DNA of 64,000 bases, from NCBI RefSeq assembly GCF_900106995.1, contig NZ_FNOK01000001.1, forward strand, positions 310,001 to 374,000. Direction: 5' to 3'. Numbering within the stretch: position 1 is the stretch's first letter; every line of letters begins with the position of its first letter. The translations under genes and the position numbers were made by a program. Origin of the DNA: Saccharopolyspora shandongensis. GTDB lineage: Bacteria; Actinomycetota; Actinomycetes; Mycobacteriales; Pseudonocardiaceae. Positions 63,076 to 64,000 of the stretch are shown one piece after another. The notes below the pieces were generated by a model that searched no databases, was not told where the DNA came from, and saw only the letters and a list, made by a program, of their open reading frames with translations.

Positions 63076-64000
63076 TCACTCCGACCGCGCGGCGCCGCGG
63101 CGCCGGACGATGTAGTACGCCACGCAGAGGATCAGCACGAACGGGACGCCCGCCTTCCAGGCGGTGTTGAACTGCTCGGTGAACGGCGTGGTCAGCAGCA
63201 CCGCCGCGACGAACAGCATCGCCAGCACCGTCGTCACCGGGGCGCCCGGCAGCCGCACCGGCGACGGCGGCAGGCCCTCCAAGGCCCGGCTGCGGCGGAA
63301 CACCAGCTGGCTGGCGAAGATCATCAGCCACACCACCAGCGCGCCGAACAGCGCCAAGCCCAGCAGCATCGGGAACGCGGTGTCCTCGGCGAACACCGAC
63401 AGCGACGCGGCCAGCGCCAGCCCGACCGCCGACAGCACCAGGGCGCGCCGCGGCACGCCGTTCTCGCTGACCACGGCGAACCACTTCGGCGCATAGCCGT
63501 CCAGGGCGAGCGAGTGGGTCATGCGGGCGGTCAGGTACAGGTTCGTGTTCATCGCCGACAGCGCGGCGGTGAGCACCACGAAGTTCATGATCCCGGCCGC
63601 GGCGGGGATGCCCACGATGGTGAACAGCCGCACGAACGGGCTCTCCGTGATGTCGCCCGACGACGAGGCCTGGTTCCACGGCAGGATCGAGACGACCACC
63701 AGCATGCCGAGCACGTAGAACAGGCCCAGCCGCAGCACCATGCTGCGCGCCGCGCGCGGCACGTCCCGGCCGGGGTTGCGGGACTCCGCCGCGGTCATCG
63801 AGACGGCCTCGGTGCCCAGGTAGGAGAACGTGACCACGGTCAGCGCCAGCCACACCGCGCCGATGCCGTTGGGCAGGAACCCGCCGTGCTCGGTCAGCGC
63901 GCCGACGCCCGCCGGCTGCTGGCCCGGCAGGCCGAAGACGATGTAGACGACGCCGAGCACCACGAACACCACGATCGTGACGACCTTGATCATGGCGAAC
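63076..64000 (-). CDS. Amino acid permease, APC superfamily (5' end outside window)
   Basis: The C-terminal 308 residues or so of an APC-type permease are present; the frame is open to the right edge (reading FAMIKVVTIVVFVVLGVVYI). About eight hydrophobic segments are visible, with the family motif VTFSYLGTEAVSMTAAESRNPGRDVPRA after helix 6 and ALDGYAPKWFAVVSENGVPRRALV in the loop after helix 8. These fit the AnsP/CycA/GabP-like group. Proton-coupled uptake of an amino acid is expected; the substrate cannot be assigned. The terminator follows at once. Confidence 0.9.
   Translation of the reverse strand, partial: FAMIKVVTIVVFVVLGVVYIVFGLPGQQPAGVGALTEHGGFLPNGIGAVWLALTVVTFSYLGTEAVSMTAAESRNPGRDVPRAARSMVLRLGLFYVLGMLVVVSILPWNQASSSGDITESPFVRLFTIVGIPAAAGIMNFVVLTAALSAMNTNLYLTARMTHSLALDGYAPKWFAVVSENGVPRRALVLSAVGLALAASLSVFAEDTAFPMLLGLALFGALVVWLMIFASQLVFRRSRALEGLPPSPVRLPGAPVTTVLAMLFVAAVLLTTPFTEQFNTAWKAGVPFVLILCVAYYIVRRRGAARSE

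Overview
The window is chromosomal DNA of a high-GC actinomycete. WhiA, RbpA and OpcA, frequent GTG/TTG starts, four-base start/stop overlaps and the gene order around glycolysis, the pentose phosphate pathway and uvrC point to the order Pseudonocardiales. A Saccharopolyspora- or Amycolatopsis-like member of Pseudonocardiaceae is the best guess, but that is inference from gene order and protein style, not from a marker gene. No rRNA, tRNA, CRISPR array, transposase or phage gene was seen.

Layout. 0-11.9 kb is central carbon metabolism: the end of a regulator, a small conserved protein, a quinone reductase and ctaB (heme O synthase), then tkt-tal and pgi-zwf-opcA-pgl, all but the small protein and ctaB on the plus strand. 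12.0-28.1 kb is an accessory block: a membrane NACHT NTPase beside a decayed fragment of a second one, a secreted glycosidase plus phosphatase/nuclease pair facing a two-component system, an SDR/MFS pair, a secreted GHL10 hydrolase, a BASS-type transporter, a PEP-mutase-family lyase, an RraA-like protein, and a MarR/hydrolase divergon. 28.2-37.6 kb returns to core genes on the minus strand: rbpA, secG, tpiA, pgk, gap, whiA, yvcK, rapZ, uvrC. 37.8-57.7 kb is a second accessory block: two metallo-beta-lactamase-fold proteins, a GH172 protein, two tandem copies of a two-gene membrane module, a DHODH-like enzyme, DeoR plus MFS, a P-loop ATPase paired with a membrane-anchored binding protein, a nucleotidyltransferase, an ilvE/MocR divergon and an FKBP. 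58.0-63.0 kb is the riboflavin cluster (ribD-ribE-ribBA-ribH plus a PH-domain protein) with rpe upstream; an amino acid permease runs off the right edge.

How it fits together. tkt, tal, pgi, zwf, opcA, pgl and rpe make up most of the pentose phosphate cycle, and gap-pgk-tpiA is the lower glycolytic cassette. Ribulose 5-phosphate from this pathway is also the RibB substrate for riboflavin. The accessory blocks carry sensing and envelope functions, each with its own regulator.

The most unusual content is largely non-coding. A dispersed intergenic element of about 275 bp occurs in two nearly intact copies (32.5 and 38.8 kb) and at least five partial or diverged copies. It has terminal inverted repeats and two hairpins whose stems change in a compensatory way between copies. 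A second, unrelated array of four hairpins with an invariant GCCT loop lies at 57.7 kb. Several terminator hairpins share a related loop sequence. Among proteins, the best candidates for undescribed systems are the duplicated A/B membrane module (40.2-45.0 kb), the ATPase/anchored-binding-protein pair (48.4-52.0 kb) and the NACHT locus (12.0-14.4 kb).
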